This document shows, piece by piece, positions 11,149 to 22,892 of a stretch of 64,000 nucleotides of DNA. This DNA is from Persicaria tinctoria (lineage: Eukaryota > Streptophyta > Magnoliopsida > Caryophyllales > Polygonaceae), in contig JBANSL010000003.1 in NCBI GenBank assembly GCA_037127255.1, positions 994,501 through 1,058,500 on the forward strand. The letters run 5' to 3'. Below the pieces are notes generated by a model. The model saw only the letters and a list, made by a program, of their open reading frames with translations. It was not told the DNA's origin and did not search any database. Position 1 is the first letter of the stretch; every line of letters starts with the position of its first letter. The position numbers and the translations under genes were made by a program.

Positions 11149-11467
11149 GGCTCTGTTTGACAAAATAAAAACTGATGGATTAATATTATTTGTGTTATAT
11201 ACTACGTATACGTTACTCGTAATAACTAATAAGCTAGTATGTAGTATGATGTTTGGTAAACCTATGGGTTGTAGTAGCTGATGAAAACTTATAAATAGAA
11301 AATCATAAGCTCCGTAAAGCTTCGGACAGTAGCTGTTGAAATACTCCCCTTCCAAAAGCTAATTAAACTAAAACCTTATATTTATTTCATTTAAAACTAT
11401 ATAATATCAAAATTAAAAGGTACAATAAACTATAACTGATGGATTTTTTTTTTTGCCAAACGAAGCC
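11149..11467. mobile_element. Tourist-like (PIF/Harbinger) MITE, 319 bp, TTA target duplication
   Basis: The left end GGCTCTGTTTGACAAAATAA pairs with an inverted right end (TTTGCCAAACGAAGCC), and the inner arms share ACTGATGGATT. TTA flanks both sides (11146-11148, 11468-11470), the 3-bp duplication of the PIF/Harbinger group. Confidence 0.85.
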
Positions 11468-11469
11468 TT

Positions 11470-12420
11470 AGACTCAAAATCACACATTTGGATAAAATAA
11501 AGTACAACATCAATCCATTTTATAGCAAGAAAATAACTTATGTGATAATTATAGAATAATAAATATTGTATGATAATATAGTATTTTATCCAAAATGATA
11601 AATTTTATAACAACAAAAGAAGAAGAAAGAAAACCTTAATAGGATCCTCATACACTTATCTAAAAACTTTCTATTTTTTAGGAGGTCTAAAATAATAATT
11701 TCATCAATGATAATATATCCATATTTGGATTTACATCGGTTTGATTCCTTTATTCCCACTAGAATGAAAATAAACTTTAATTATAATCATACATCCGCAC
11801 CTTTTTAAAATAGGGAATATATTTTTTGACTTAATTTGGGTCCATTTGGATCGATTGTATCATAAAGGAAGAGCACAAATTGTCTCTTCATCCTCACTAG
11901 ATGGTGCATAGAAATTACATTAGATTCTCTCCATAAAGGATAAATTATTGGACATGTCGAATCACAAGAGAAAAAAATACGGAGTAACTACTTATCTATC
12001 TATCTATATACTCCGTATAATATAGTAAAATCGATGCATAGAGTCCTATGTGTCATATTGTGATTGATTTTAGAAAAAAAATAATAAAATAATACGTTTC
12101 TATAAACAAATTTCTATAAGTCATATCTATTCTATCTATATATATTTTAATTAATTGAAAAACTATAAATAAAAATTATTTCATAGTCATACTTACCAAA
12201 AATATAAATAGATAAATATGTTTTATTTATATCTAAACTATTTTTTGGTAGAAAAAAATATTTATATTAGAATTAATTATTTAATAATTGTTATTTGATT
12301 TATATATATAATGTTTTGAAGCCAAAATAAAGTATTAAAATATTATATAGCCACCAAATTCATCCGTGTATAGATATTTTAATAAACTGACGTAATCTAT
12401 TATATATAATAAAGGAGAGA
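11470..12420. other. Intergenic AT-rich DNA, nothing identified
   Basis: No coding frame or repeat with recognisable ends. A short (TATC)n run lies near 11992-12010. Confidence 0.4.
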
Positions 12421-12424
12421 GGTC

Positions 12425-12677
12425 GGCTGAGACACATGAATTCCGCTCACCTTCGGTGCTTCCTTTAGATGGTACGTGATTGGCTTTGTTCTTCGCCGGC
12501 GTCCTCAACTTTTCGGTTTTAGTTTTGCTTAGGTTCATTCTTTTCAGGATGCATGTTCGTGTCGAACTCGCCTTTTTTCGGATTATATTGTATCTTCGAC
12601 GGTTCATCCGTCTCCCAACTTATCGACCCCTCAAATTTCAAGTATGTCTGATCTCGAATTATTACTTAATAAAAAAA
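12425..12677 (+). mobile_element. LINE 3'-end fragment with poly-A
   Basis: The last 100 bases (TCGACGGTTCATCCGTC, then CTCGAATTATTACTTAATAA and a poly-A run at 12669-12677) resemble the retroposed piece at 43028-43144. This marks a shared LINE or SINE 3' end. The upstream part is GC-richer than its surroundings and was probably carried with the tail. Confidence 0.5.
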
Positions 12678-12679
12678 AA

Positions 12680-14780
12680 TACACACACCCTAAATTTTAT
12701 GTTGTTTTCAATTAGAGAAAATAATAATAATTAAAACTATGAAATTGTGTGTATAACAACAATATATAGGATGCTAAATCGAATTTGAAAGATTCGGCCA
12801 ATGGCTTGAAAATGCAAGAGGCCGATTGAATTGAATTTAGTTATAACATTATGATTTTGTGAATTTAGGTACGTACGTAGCTAGCTACTAGCTAGCTTAA
12901 CATTATGAATTTAGGTATATCATCAGTTTGGACATTAATCATGGTTTTGTGTTTGTCATTTCCTTATAATGAATAGAAGACAATGTCATGTCCTTCACAA
13001 GCAATTTAATTATGCACTATAAGTCTAAAATACATCTTATATATATATGGCATCACCCTAATTATATATAGCTGATAGGTAATAACATAATTATTCATTT
13101 CACGTAATATGATTATTTATATGTATTAAATAGATTTTTCTTATAAAAATTATCCGTCTATTGCAACAGGATTATTTGTATTTGTTCACATATTACAACG
13201 TAAGAGTTGTTTACAAATCACATCTCTCTCTATATTAAGTTATTAACACAATTAATTTTCCAATGCAGATGGCTATATAAAAAAAAACGATTTTCAAAAT
13301 TGACATTGAGCAACCATATGAGTCTTTGAGTCCATAATATTATATGTAAATTTAAGTTACTTTATTTTTGACACGTTTTTTTAAATGCTAAAAACTCTAA
13401 GAATATTAAATTTTTATTTAATTTATAAAGATAATTTCATACTCATTACTAATAAGTAGTATAAATTAAAAAAATTAATATTTTATATAGTTCTTACTTA
13501 AAAAAACATACTGAAAAATCAAACGACATATATTTATTAATTTTTTTTGGTCATGTCACCCGTTATCCAATCTATATATATCGATTAATTCAAATATAAA
13601 TGATGCAAACCATAAACATGCACTTTTTAAGAAATTAAAAACTTTACAGCATAAAATATCAAAAAAATTAAATAGATTTTTTATATTTATATTTTCATAG
13701 CTAATAGTCAAAAGTATGAAACTATAAAAATATTATTTTATATAGTTTTAGTTATTTTTAAAAAACATGCAAAATAATAAATACCTTAAAATTTGAGACA
13801 GAAGGTATATTTTATTTAGAGAGCTCATCTACTTGTAAATGTGTCTAATGTTCACATAAATTTTTGCAAAAGTGTCTAAAGCATCTTTCAAAAGATCAAA
13901 AGGTAATCACCACCAAAATAAAGGGCTTATCTCAATGCTTTTTTTTTTGTTGCATTATTGATCTAAAAGTTGTAAATTTCCTCTGGTACTAGAAGTACCT
14001 TGATGAAGGAAGCTGAAAAGGGCAAACCTTATGGCTCCACAAACATCACACCATAGCCTAATACATTTACCACAGTATAGACTAAGATCATAAGCAACAA
14101 TCGATCGTCAATCGATCCATCTGGATGAGGTGCTAGATCCATAAGCAACATTCAAGATTCAAATCCCTGACCAAGATTACAAGTAGATAGAAAAATCGAG
14201 TTAGTCAAAAAAGGATGAATTTGTGCAGGCGGTGAGCTATTGCTGTTATCAGCGACTTCCCTGCAGCAATGGCTCGCGAAATCTGCAGACATCTTAAGTA
14301 GATTTCACATTTAGTTTCTTGAGCTTCCATGAAAACTCTCAGCTAAAGGTGTTGCAAGTGTATGTGCTGCTAATTTTTGTACAATACACTTGACATGAAA
14401 CAATCCTAAAATATGCATTCAGATTGTATGATATCAACAACAACAACAACAACAACAACAACAAAAAAAAAAGAAAGGCGATGACATGAGGTGATTACGC
14501 CAACCTAACCTCAAGCTGATAAAAATTAGGTGAGCCAATAATCAAGGAAATGCTTACTCATACACTAGCTGAGCTAATAATCAAGGCCACTATGAAATGA
14601 ATCAAATCTCAATATATTTAACAATGAAGAAAGATGAACATTGCGATGTTCAAACACAATTCAAGTTATGAACAATATTGTTGCTAGTTTGGATCTTATT
14701 CAAGAGGATGAACAACAAGTCCAAGCTTTATACATAGAGGTTGCTCACTCAACAAAGAACTCCATCAGATTGCTTCTAAG
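12680..14780. other. Intergenic; (CAA)n microsatellite near 14437-14465
   Basis: AT-rich DNA without exons I can support. A perfect CAA run followed by poly-A lies at about 14437-14475. The part from about 13980 may already be remnant LINE sequence but cannot be aligned by eye. Confidence 0.35.
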
Positions 14781-14789
14781 GAAAAAAAA

Positions 14790-16845
14790 AAAAAAGTAAC
14801 CTTTGAGAATGAAAACAGATGGCAGGTGCTGGCTGATTTAGAACGCACAGAATGGACACATGAACAAGATAAGTCAGCCCAAGTGCCTCTCCAGGAAAGG
14901 ACCACTAAAGCAAGCACACACAAGGAAAGAAATACTCTCAAGAGACAAAGGGAAAGCCACAATGAAGCGGAGTAACCAGGAGAATGACCACATTGAAGTT
15001 AGAAGGAGTGAAAGACTTGAGTAAGAATTCAGCCATAGCAGCTACCAGCACAGAGAAATACTCAGAATCTGAAGAAAGTGAGGAAGAGTTTGATGGGGAA
15101 TATGCTGAAAGAGAATGGAAAGAAGTAGTGGGTGGCCTTAAAAACTGGCCTGGAGACTATTACTCCGTATGAAGCTGCTCAGGAAACTGAAAAAATATAG
15201 ATCTCCTGGGAATTCTAGAGACAAAGTTGAACCAAAATAAGCTCACTGAGATCATGCAAAAAGGCTTCAACCAGTGGAAGTAGTTGCATAATTTTGAGCA
15301 TTCACAAGCTGGCAGAATAATTATCATTTGGAATGATAGCAAGGTGATTTTTGAACATAGAAGATCTACAGAGGAGCTGATATCTGGGAAAATCAGATGT
15401 AGAACCTCAGGCAAAGAGTTTCCATTTGCCCGAGTTTATGGCCTTCACACCACTGTCAAGAGGAGGGCCCTCTGGGAAGAGCTAGCCCAAGAATGTAACA
15501 GATTTCAGGGTCCTTGGTTAATTATGGGTGACTTTAATGCTGTAATGCGGTCTTTGGAAGTGTTGTGGAAGGAAGAATGGATCTACAGTTACAGCATATA
15601 AAATAGCTGAGCTTTGGAAGTGTGGTTCAGAAATTGGACTCTTAGATGCTACTAGCACTGGGCAAGAGCACACTGGGTTTAAAGAAGAGAAATCAACTGA
15701 GATTGATAGGGTGATGATCAACAATAGTTGGACCTCTTCCAACCATTATTTCAAAGCCTCTTACCTTATCCCTAAGGTCTTCTCTGATCACTGCCAGGTG
15801 GTGGTTCAAGTGCTTCAACAGCAACTAAAAAAGCCCCTTTAAATTTTTTTAATATGTGGCTTGCTTGATCATCAAAGCTTCCAGGATACAGTGGTCTCAT
15901 ATTGGAGCTTTGCTGGATGGGGTACGCAGCAATACATATTGTGCAAAAAACAGCAGATATTAAAGCAACCACAGAAAGAGCTGAACAGAAAACATTTCTC
16001 TGGCATTACAGCAAGAGCAAAGAAAGCTGAAGAAGATTATGAGACTGCCTTAATAGCCTTTAGGCAAGAAACAGATTCACCTTTGCTTTTGGAAGACTTG
16101 AACCTTGCAAGAAAGAAGGCTCGCAGATTAAAAGAGGCTGAATTCAAATTCATTCACAGCTAGCTAAGGCAAAGCATACTTTCAAGGGGGATAAGTGCAA
16201 CTGTGCAATGCCTACTTCCATGGCCTAATGAGAAAAAATATGAGAAGGAACAATATAAGCTCCCTTATCTTAAACAATGGTCTTGAAACAACTACCTTAG
16301 AAGCAGTGGGGCTAGAATTTGAAGCTTTTTAATTACAAGGGACTGCTTGGTACATGGAAGCATACAGTGCCTCCTGAAGAGAGAATTATAAGGGAAAGTG
16401 GAGCAATCCTGCAAAATGATAGACATTCCTTCCTCATCCAGCCAGTTACAGAAGAAGAAATCAAAAAAGCTTTATGGGACGTAGGGGATGACAAGTCTCC
16501 AGGACCCGATGGGTATACATCTAAATTTTTTATAGAGACTTGGAGAACGATAGGTCCTCAGGTTTGCTGTGCTGCACTGGAATTCTTTGAATCAGGCAAA
16601 TCGCTCAAACAGCTCAATCATACTAGTATTTCTCTGATTGCAAAGAAACAGAATGCTCACAGAGTTGGGGATTACAAGCCTATATCTTGTTGTAATGTAG
16701 TATATAAAATCATCTCTAAGATTTTGGCAACTAGACTAAGACCAGAACTGACTTCTCTCATCTCTCCTGCTCAAGTTGGTTTTATAGAGGGTAGATTAAC
16801 GAGTGAAAAATACTATGCTACTCCAAGAGCTCATAAAACACTGTG
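14790..16845 (+). pseudogene. Degenerate LINE copy: end of ORF1, endonuclease and part of RT
   Basis: In order on the plus strand: an ORF1-tail-like stretch with NRWQVLADLERTEWTHEQ (about 14818-14870); a Glu/Ser-rich stretch (SEESEEEFDGEY, about 15067-15105); endonuclease pieces ETKLNQNKL, ARVYGLHTTVKRRALWEEL and WLIMGDFNAV; then the reverse transcriptase pieces DDKSPGPDGYTSKFFIETW, YKPISCCNVVYKIISKILA and PAQVGFIEGR. Several stops and frame changes separate these blocks. It ends abruptly at about 16845 before the RT catalytic Asp motifs. It belongs to a different L1-type lineage from the copy at 43.3 kb (PGPDGYTSKFF against PGPDGMTAEFY). It is non-functional. Confidence 0.85.
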
Positions 16846-16852
16846 ATTATCT

Positions 16853-16985
16853 CAACATTACCACATCACAAGTCAAAACCACCGGTCAAAAGGATTAACA
16901 GAGTATTAACAACGTTATTGAAGAAATGATCCTTGACTAGAACATAACATTACCACATCACAAGAGAGCGTGAAAACCACCGGTC
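16853..16985. repeat. Local direct repeat of about 40 bp
   Basis: AACATTACCACATCACAAG followed within a few bases by AAAACCACCGGTCAAA occurs at about 16853 and again at about 16946. It lies at the junction between two LINE fragments. Confidence 0.7.
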
Positions 16986-17027
16986 AAACACTCACAAGCG
17001 ACCAACAAGGAAACAATCAATCATTAG

Positions 17028-17529
17028 ATGGCGTAAACCACCAAGTGGGACGTTCAAATTAAACTTTGACGGTTCTTCCCTTTCTGACATGACGAGTTCA
17101 TCGGGGATTATCATCCGCGATTGGGTGGGACTACCAATCAATATATGATACAAAAAACTCGGCTTTCAAAGCCCAATTAAAGCGGAAGCTTTTGCTTTAA
17201 AACTTGGTGCACAACATGCCTTAGAGTTAGGAATTAGTAAGTTCCACATTGAATTTGATTCTAGTATAATTATTGATCACCTAAACAAGAAGACGAAATG
17301 TCCATGGGAAATTGAACTTATTATGTCGGATATTACACTAATGTTGACAAACTTGGAAAGTGTAACTTTCCTTCATGTGCTCCGGATTGACAATCGAGTG
17401 GCTGACAAGGTTGCACACTTTTGTCACTCGGCCCGGGGTACTGATTTTCAAAATAATCCTGGTCTTCTTGACCTCATCCGAAAGGATGCTCTCGGGCGCT
17501 CAATCGAATTTTTTCCTAATAAAAAAAAA
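17028..17529 (+). pseudogene. 5'-truncated LINE tail: RNase H domain plus A-rich end
   Basis: It reads RWRKPPSGTFKLNFDGSS and then, after one TGA near 17146, SPIKAEAFALKLGAQHALEL, KFHIEFDSSIIIDHLNKKTK, CPWEIELIMSDI and NNPGLLDLIRKDALG, ending in AATAAAAAAAAAG at about 17518-17530. It is closely related to the C-terminus of the LINE at 45.4-49.5 kb (TKCPWEIDLLISDI, NDPGLIDLIRKDAIG), so it is the same family, inserted as a short 3' fragment. Confidence 0.85.
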
Positions 17530-17559
17530 GCAAGTCATGGAAATCTCTGCTCTTGTCGT

Positions 17560-17870
17560 CTTTCTTTATCAACCTTCACCACTTGTTCGGTTGCTCCACC
17601 ACGCCGGCGAACCTGAAACCATACCTGCGAGGCGTCGATTGCAGATACGGCGATCAAGCTCAATGCTTCGCTCTCTGTTGTCGTCCTCAAGAGACAACGT
17701 TTGATCCTCTCGTTGAACATCTTTGGAAGAAAACTAGCAGCTTCAACCACTTTCTCCTCCAAACACAATCCCTTGACCAAGGAATTAAATGTAAAGATAT
17801 CTGGGCGTTGACCGTTCTTCAAAATGGAGGAGCATGGTGTTGCTAGCTCGTGGAACAAGTTGTGTCGGAT
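17560..17870 (-). pseudogene. Pentatricopeptide repeat (PPR) fragment
   Basis: The minus strand encodes NGQRPDIFTFNSLVKGLCLE followed by EKVVEAASFLPKMF, a recognisable PPR motif of the P class (PDxxTFNxLxxGLC). Flanking frames do not give further full repeats and no organelle-targeted full-length gene can be built. It directly abuts the LINE tail at 17529. Probably a relic of a restorer-like PPR gene; the region to about 18010 may hold more of it in shifted frames. Confidence 0.6.
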
Positions 17871-18271
17871 TTCGAATCGTTATGAGTTGGAGTTGAATTG
17901 GTTCGGGAATCTTTGCCCTAACCATTTGATCAAGACTCATCACCATCAAATTAAGGGTTGTGTGTTGCCATATATTCGTACCGCTCTTATGACGAATCCT
18001 TGTTTTTAATGAATCATCCTGAAGCTCACTCTCATGCAAACGATGAGACTGTGGTTCAAATAGATCTACACTCCGTTCGTGTTTAGTGTATATAGTTTAA
18101 AATTCCAACTTTAGAAATCATTGTAAAATAACTTGACGTTCCAACTTCGTGCAAAATAGTCTCATAGGCGGAAACGATTTTGCAAAATGTAAAACTTTCA
18201 AAGTCGTGCAATCTAACTCAAACCTCACCAAAAACAACCTTTATAATCATCAACACCAATACAACTACGTA

Positions 18272-18580
18272 GGGCTCGTTTGGTTCAATTTTTGGAAAGG
18301 TAAAAGGAATGAAATGAATGTAGTTTGTGTATAGTTTAAGATACATTGTTGAAATTTTTAATCATTATTTCTCCTCTAAACTTTTCAAACAAAATTGATT
18401 TTGTTTCTCCTTATTTAAATCACTTATTTGAATAAGATGTAGCCATATTCCCTGTACTTCTCTAATCATTACTCATCCTATCTTATTTTTCATGCAAAAA
18501 ATAGCATTATTATCTTATCTAGATATATTTTCCTATATAAAATTTGTTTCCATTCCGTTTAGCTCATAACAAACGAGCCC
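18272..18580. mobile_element. Tourist-like MITE inside duplicated promoter copy
   Basis: Left end GGGCTCGTTTGGTTCAATTT; right end GCTCATAACAAACGAGCCC. The paralogous segment at 51.19 kb lacks the element and has a single TTA at the corresponding point, consistent with PIF/Harbinger insertion. The left copy of the duplication now reads GTA. Confidence 0.85.
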
Positions 18581-18644
18581 TTAACTTCAGTGAACTCTAC
18601 TAGGAACAATCCATCACATAGTTGGAACAATCCATCACATAGTT

Positions 18645-19114
18645 GGATTTCGGGGCTGGTGATGCGGATTGGTGTTGGCTCAGTGTTAATGGCCGAAATC
18701 TGGGGTATTGTGGAAGGTTTGAAATTAGCTTGGGAATGTGGCTTTCGGAAAGTTATATTTGAAACGGACACCCGTTCGGCCTTGGATCTCATTCAAGGTG
18801 GAGTTGATGGCAGCCACCCCATGTCGAGCTTGGTATTCAGATGCCATGGCTATATGAATCGGGAATGGGAGATCCATCTCCGACATGTCTTCAGGGAAGC
18901 GAACTACCTCACTGACTCCCTTGCTCGGGCTGCTCACTCGTGGCCTTTAGGTGTTCATTTGATCCCGGACCCGCCCCCTGGCTCTATTTTGTTCATTGAG
19001 GATGATGTAAGGGGAAGGGCTACTCCCCGCTCTATTATTGTGTAGTCCGAATTCTGTTCTTTTTCGCAATTTCTATCGAGAGCTTGCTCCCGGTTTTTCC
19101 ACCAAAAAAAAAAA
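18645..19114 (+). pseudogene. LINE tail (RNase H domain) of another family, with poly-A
   Basis: An open frame reads MAEIWGIVEGLKLAWECGFR, VIFETDTRSALDLIQGG, WEIHLRHVFREANYLTDSLA and PPPGSILFIEDD, stopping at 19043-19045. This is the RNase H-like domain and C-terminal tail of plant L1-type ORF2. An untranslated 3' end and an A run at about 19104-19114 follow. The missing front of the domain shows a 5'-truncated insertion. The open frame suggests a fairly recent event. Confidence 0.85.
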
Positions 19115-19130
19115 CAAAGATTTTCGAGAA

Positions 19131-19142
19131 AACGACGTCGTT
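19131..19142. promoter_or_regulatory. ACGT-core palindrome AACGACGTCGTT (ABCI side)
   Basis: A perfect 12-bp palindrome with the ACGT core bound by plant bZIP factors. It is preserved in the paralogous copy at 51350-51361 although bases around it have changed. A related AAAACGACGCCGTTT occurs at 19497-19511, nearer to the ABCI gene. Confidence 0.55.
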
Positions 19143-19632
19143 CCAGCCTTCAAACACAGTGTAGACTGTAGATGAATCCGATCCAAATCCAACGCCTCCC
19201 GATCCAATTTCCCCCAAATAATCATTGATTGTTTTTCCAATTTATCGCCCTGAACCTGTTACAGTATTGATTTGCACCTTCTCCACTCTCAATCTAGAAT
19301 TCAATCTCGAGTTCTCCCAAATACTCACAGTAGAGAGAGATGAAGATCATGCGAACAACGAGGACTCGCTGAATGCGTTTGGTGGCCGTGGACTTTCATC
19401 GTCACCCATCCCGATCTCGCAAATCTGGATCCGCCACTGGACGTGGTTGTTTGTCAAGTTGACACGTGGAGCAGATCAAGCCTCAGATTTTTTGTTAAAA
19501 CGACGCCGTTTCGAGCTTATTTATCTCTCCATCTCGCACCAACCCCGCAAAAGGCCTTCGTTAAGAGCTCACCGACGACGAACCGCCATCGCCATCGTCT
19601 GTGCTACCGGCAACTGAGACTAACAGATAGCA

Positions 19633-22526
19633 ATGGTGGAGATGGAAGGGGATGCGACGAGCTCTATAAACGTGCGAGCTATGCAGTTCACTTACGATGG
19701 CCAGCCGCCGCTCTTCGCCGACTTCAACCTCGACGTCCCCCCTGGTTCTCGCTGTCTCCTCGTCGGAGCTAATGGATCTGGTGAACTATATTCTAATTCC
19801 CTACTTTTCCTTTTTCGTCCAGGAATTTGATCTTTTTCTCTGCTTTCAATTTGGTTGATTGATCGATCAATTTCATAGATGAAATAGTTTTTATTGTTTG
19901 CTTCATCGATCAAATTTGGTATGGAATAGTGAATTGCTGGCATTTGGAAACATTATTCGACGAATCAGGCCTCTGGATTTGGTTCGCTGGAAACATGGAA
20001 GCAAATATGATCTGCTCTAATATGATAGGCATTTGATTTAAGCCAAAATGTTGTGCTCACTACTTAGTAATAAAGTGGATTCATACTTTCAGACTTGAGG
20101 CCTTTTCACTGCATCCTTTTTTCTTAGAGATGATGAAAACTGTGGATATTTTGTCATGCTCTTAGGAAGTCACTGATTCCTTGCAGGGAAACTGCATCCT
20201 TTTTTCTTAGATATGATGAAAACTGTGGATATTTTGTCATGCTCTTAGGAAGTTACTGATGCCTTGCAGGGAAGACGACATTGTTGAAGATTTTGGCAGG
20301 AAAACATATGGTTGGAGGGAGGGATGTTGTGAGGGTGCTAAACTGCTCTGCTTTCCACGATACACAACTGATTTGCAGTGGTGATTTGTCATATCTGGGA
20401 GGATCTTGGACTAAAAACGTCGGATCCGCTGTAAGTTCTTTGATCTGTTGAGTAATTTGATTCACGTTGGACTAAAGCATCAGGATCTCTGAAGTATGTA
20501 GATCCAAGTAGATGTGCAAGTCTTTTATGTTCGCTTGTTCATTTCCTGCTATAAGAGCTTGTCATAAATGGTCAAACAATAGGTTCCTTTGGCAAGTCTT
20601 ATTTTTTGAGTCTTCTCGTTGAATTGGGATCGGAACTTGAAAGCAACAGTTTGTTGGTTTTTATCCCAAATTGATTAAAAATTAGGTGTTGGTTGTTTAA
20701 AAGGAGAGGTAGAATGCCTATATCATGCATTTAACAACCTGTCATTTCGCTGTTCAGTTGCTCTATAGGTTGGTAAGTTGGTAATGTCATGGTGCCTATA
20801 TGAGGTTCTTATCAATGCCTATATGTGAAGCAAACAGTCGAGTATTACAGATTTATCAAATGTTGTTATCTTTTGGTTTATAATGTTAGTCTAAATGCAC
20901 AGTTTCAAAGCTTCTGGTTAGTGCTTGTTTAGGTGCCTTTACGGGCTGCAACTGCTATCACAGAGTCATAGTTCATATTGGCATGTAAGGGTGCTTCATT
21001 ATATGCCGTTAATCGATAATTTACTGGAAAGACAGGTGGCAAAGAAGGGGAAAGAAATATATTTAATTTTTGTGGTGTGTGGTTTATTCCTTGTATTCAA
21101 CCACTTTGTTGCTTGCCAATATAGTCTTTAACTTGTATCTTCGTGTAATACTTCAGGGGGAAGTGCCTCTTCAAGGAGATATCTCCGCTGAGCAGATGAT
21201 CTTTGGAGGTACTAATTCTTTCTTGTGAAACGAGAAGCTCATAGTGACTTTGAGACTCTGAGGTTGAAGATGACTTGTATAACACGGCTACACTTGTGGT
21301 GTTTTTTGTATGAAAATTTGTAATTCAAGTTTTTATTCTTTGGAAACATCTATTGATGACAGTGTTCATCTATAGTTGAAGGATCTGATCCTGATAGAAG
21401 GGATGACTTGATCCAGTTGCTTGATATTAATCTCCAATGGCGAATGCATAAGGTATCAGATGGGCAGCGAAGACGAGTACAAATCTGCTTGGGTCTTCTT
21501 CACCCTTTTAAGGTATACCTTTATGTAAATCTATAAAACCAGATGATCTTTTTGTAGATTCTGTGAAAATTATGAGTGATGGTGCTGGCTAGTTCTGAAT
21601 CGTGTTTTTTTAAGTTACCTGAATTGCTTCCTAGAACTTCTTACCTTTTGTAATTTTATCTGATCGACATCTGATGATTGATAATTCTCTTGCTCATTCA
21701 TGACGAGGCCTTGATCTTTTCCATAACTTCGTTATTAGTGAAGGAAATGGCAATAATTGATTTTACAAGGAAAAACAAGAAATACTGTTTTTAGCCAAAT
21801 AAAGATGCATAGAATCTATAAAAAAAAATTCACAATTGGTGCAAGTTTTGGGAGTGAATCAGGTTTCCAAACTTGCAATCTTGCATTACATTAGCCCCTT
21901 GTTTTGGGGACTTTGTCAAAATGTCTCTGCTCTGCCGTATGGTAATCAACGGAAAATATCTTGGATATTGCAGGTTCTTTTGCTTGACGAGGTTACAGTT
22001 GACCTTGATGTTGTGGCAAGGATGGATTTACTCGACTTCTTCAAGAAAGAGTGTGATGAGGTAACTTGTCACTTTGAGCTCTCCTTACAGTTTTTTTGGT
22101 AACTCACTGCAAATCATATCCATAGACTTGCTCATATTTTCGCGTTTATTGTTTTTGGTAACTTGTCACGAGGATCCGTTCATCCTAGGATTTCTTGTGT
22201 CAGATCGAATACTGATCAATAGTTGATTGCAGAGAGGAGCTACAATTGTATACGCTACCCACATATTTGATGGGCTGGAGACTTGGGCAACCGATCTGGC
22301 ATACATCCAAGAAGGCGAGCTTCGAAGAAAAGAGAAGCTATCTGCACTGCCCGAACTCAAAGGCGCTGCAAATTTACTTTCCGTGGTTGAGTCTTGGCTT
22401 CGGGCAGAGACGAAGATGGAAAAGAAGAAGATCAAACTGATAGTATCTAACTTACAGGCCAAGAAAAGTTCTCCATTCGACTCCTCGCCTTTCAGATCAT
22501 CCAGACATATGGCGTACTACAGATGA
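19633..22526 (+). CDS. ABCI20/21: Soluble ABC transporter I family protein (ABCI20/21 type)
   Basis: Six exons join in frame: 19633-19780, 20270-20430, 21157-21208, 21376-21512, 21974-22060, 22233-22526; all introns are GT-AG and the product is 292 aa. It is a single nucleotide-binding domain with no membrane segment. Walker A is GANGSGKTT (45-53), the signature is the SDGQ variant at 148-151 ([10 protein letters not shown]), Walker B is VLLLDE (167-172) with catalytic Glu172, and the switch His is H205 in YATHIFDG. The full run of motifs matches the plant ABCI19/20/21 group, half-size soluble proteins; Arabidopsis ABCI20/21 are reported to act at the ER and to affect cytokinin responses. The C-terminal SRHMAYYR also fits. 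The start ATG is the first in the leader. The gene appears intact, and its upstream DNA is shared with the NDR kinase. Which of the three paralogues it represents is uncertain. Confidence 0.95.
20108..20273 (+). repeat. 83-bp tandem duplication copying a splice acceptor
   Basis: 20108-20190 and 20191-20273 are nearly identical and lie head to tail at the end of ABCI intron 1. Each ends CCTTGCAGGGAA, so the intron has two equal acceptors: AG at 20185-20186 and at 20268-20269. The second keeps the frame. Use of the first would add 83 bases, shift the frame and meet a stop within them. Confidence 0.9.
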
Positions 22527-22892
22527 TTGTTGCACAACCATTCATGTGCTGAAAACACACAACAGCAAAAAGGGAAGTTATTTGTTCACTTTTAAAATAA
22601 GCATGTTAACTGTTTTATGCCCTGCCTTTATCTGTAATGAATGCCTTGAGTAAGAACCAAATCATATATAATGATCTTCTTGATGCTTTATATTTCTATG
22701 TAATATTTACAGCGATAAGCTCTTTGTGTGGAATTGTATTAGTTATTCTTTCGGTATGTTTTCACCTTTTCAATATGCCATACATATGCAAGTATGAAGT
22801 ATGAGCTTGCATTATAAATAAACCATACAGACAAACACATCCAATAGTCAATATCCTTACAGAAGTTGTTCATAATCTGTGTACCCTATTGT

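Larger units (their letters stand above)
18105..19424. repeat. Duplicated promoter/leader segment, copy 1 (upstream of ABCI)
   Basis: Three blocks match the region upstream of the NDR kinase in the same order and orientation: 18105-18271 with 51037-51196, 18581-18640 with 51197-51265, and 19108-19424 with 51331-51722. Shared words include CAACACCAATACA, CAACGCCTCCCGATCCAATT and GTTCTCCCAAATAC. The gaps in this copy are a MITE (18272-18580) and a LINE tail (about 18645-19114). Similarity stops at GATCTCG, about 210 bases before the ABCI start codon. Confidence 0.9.
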
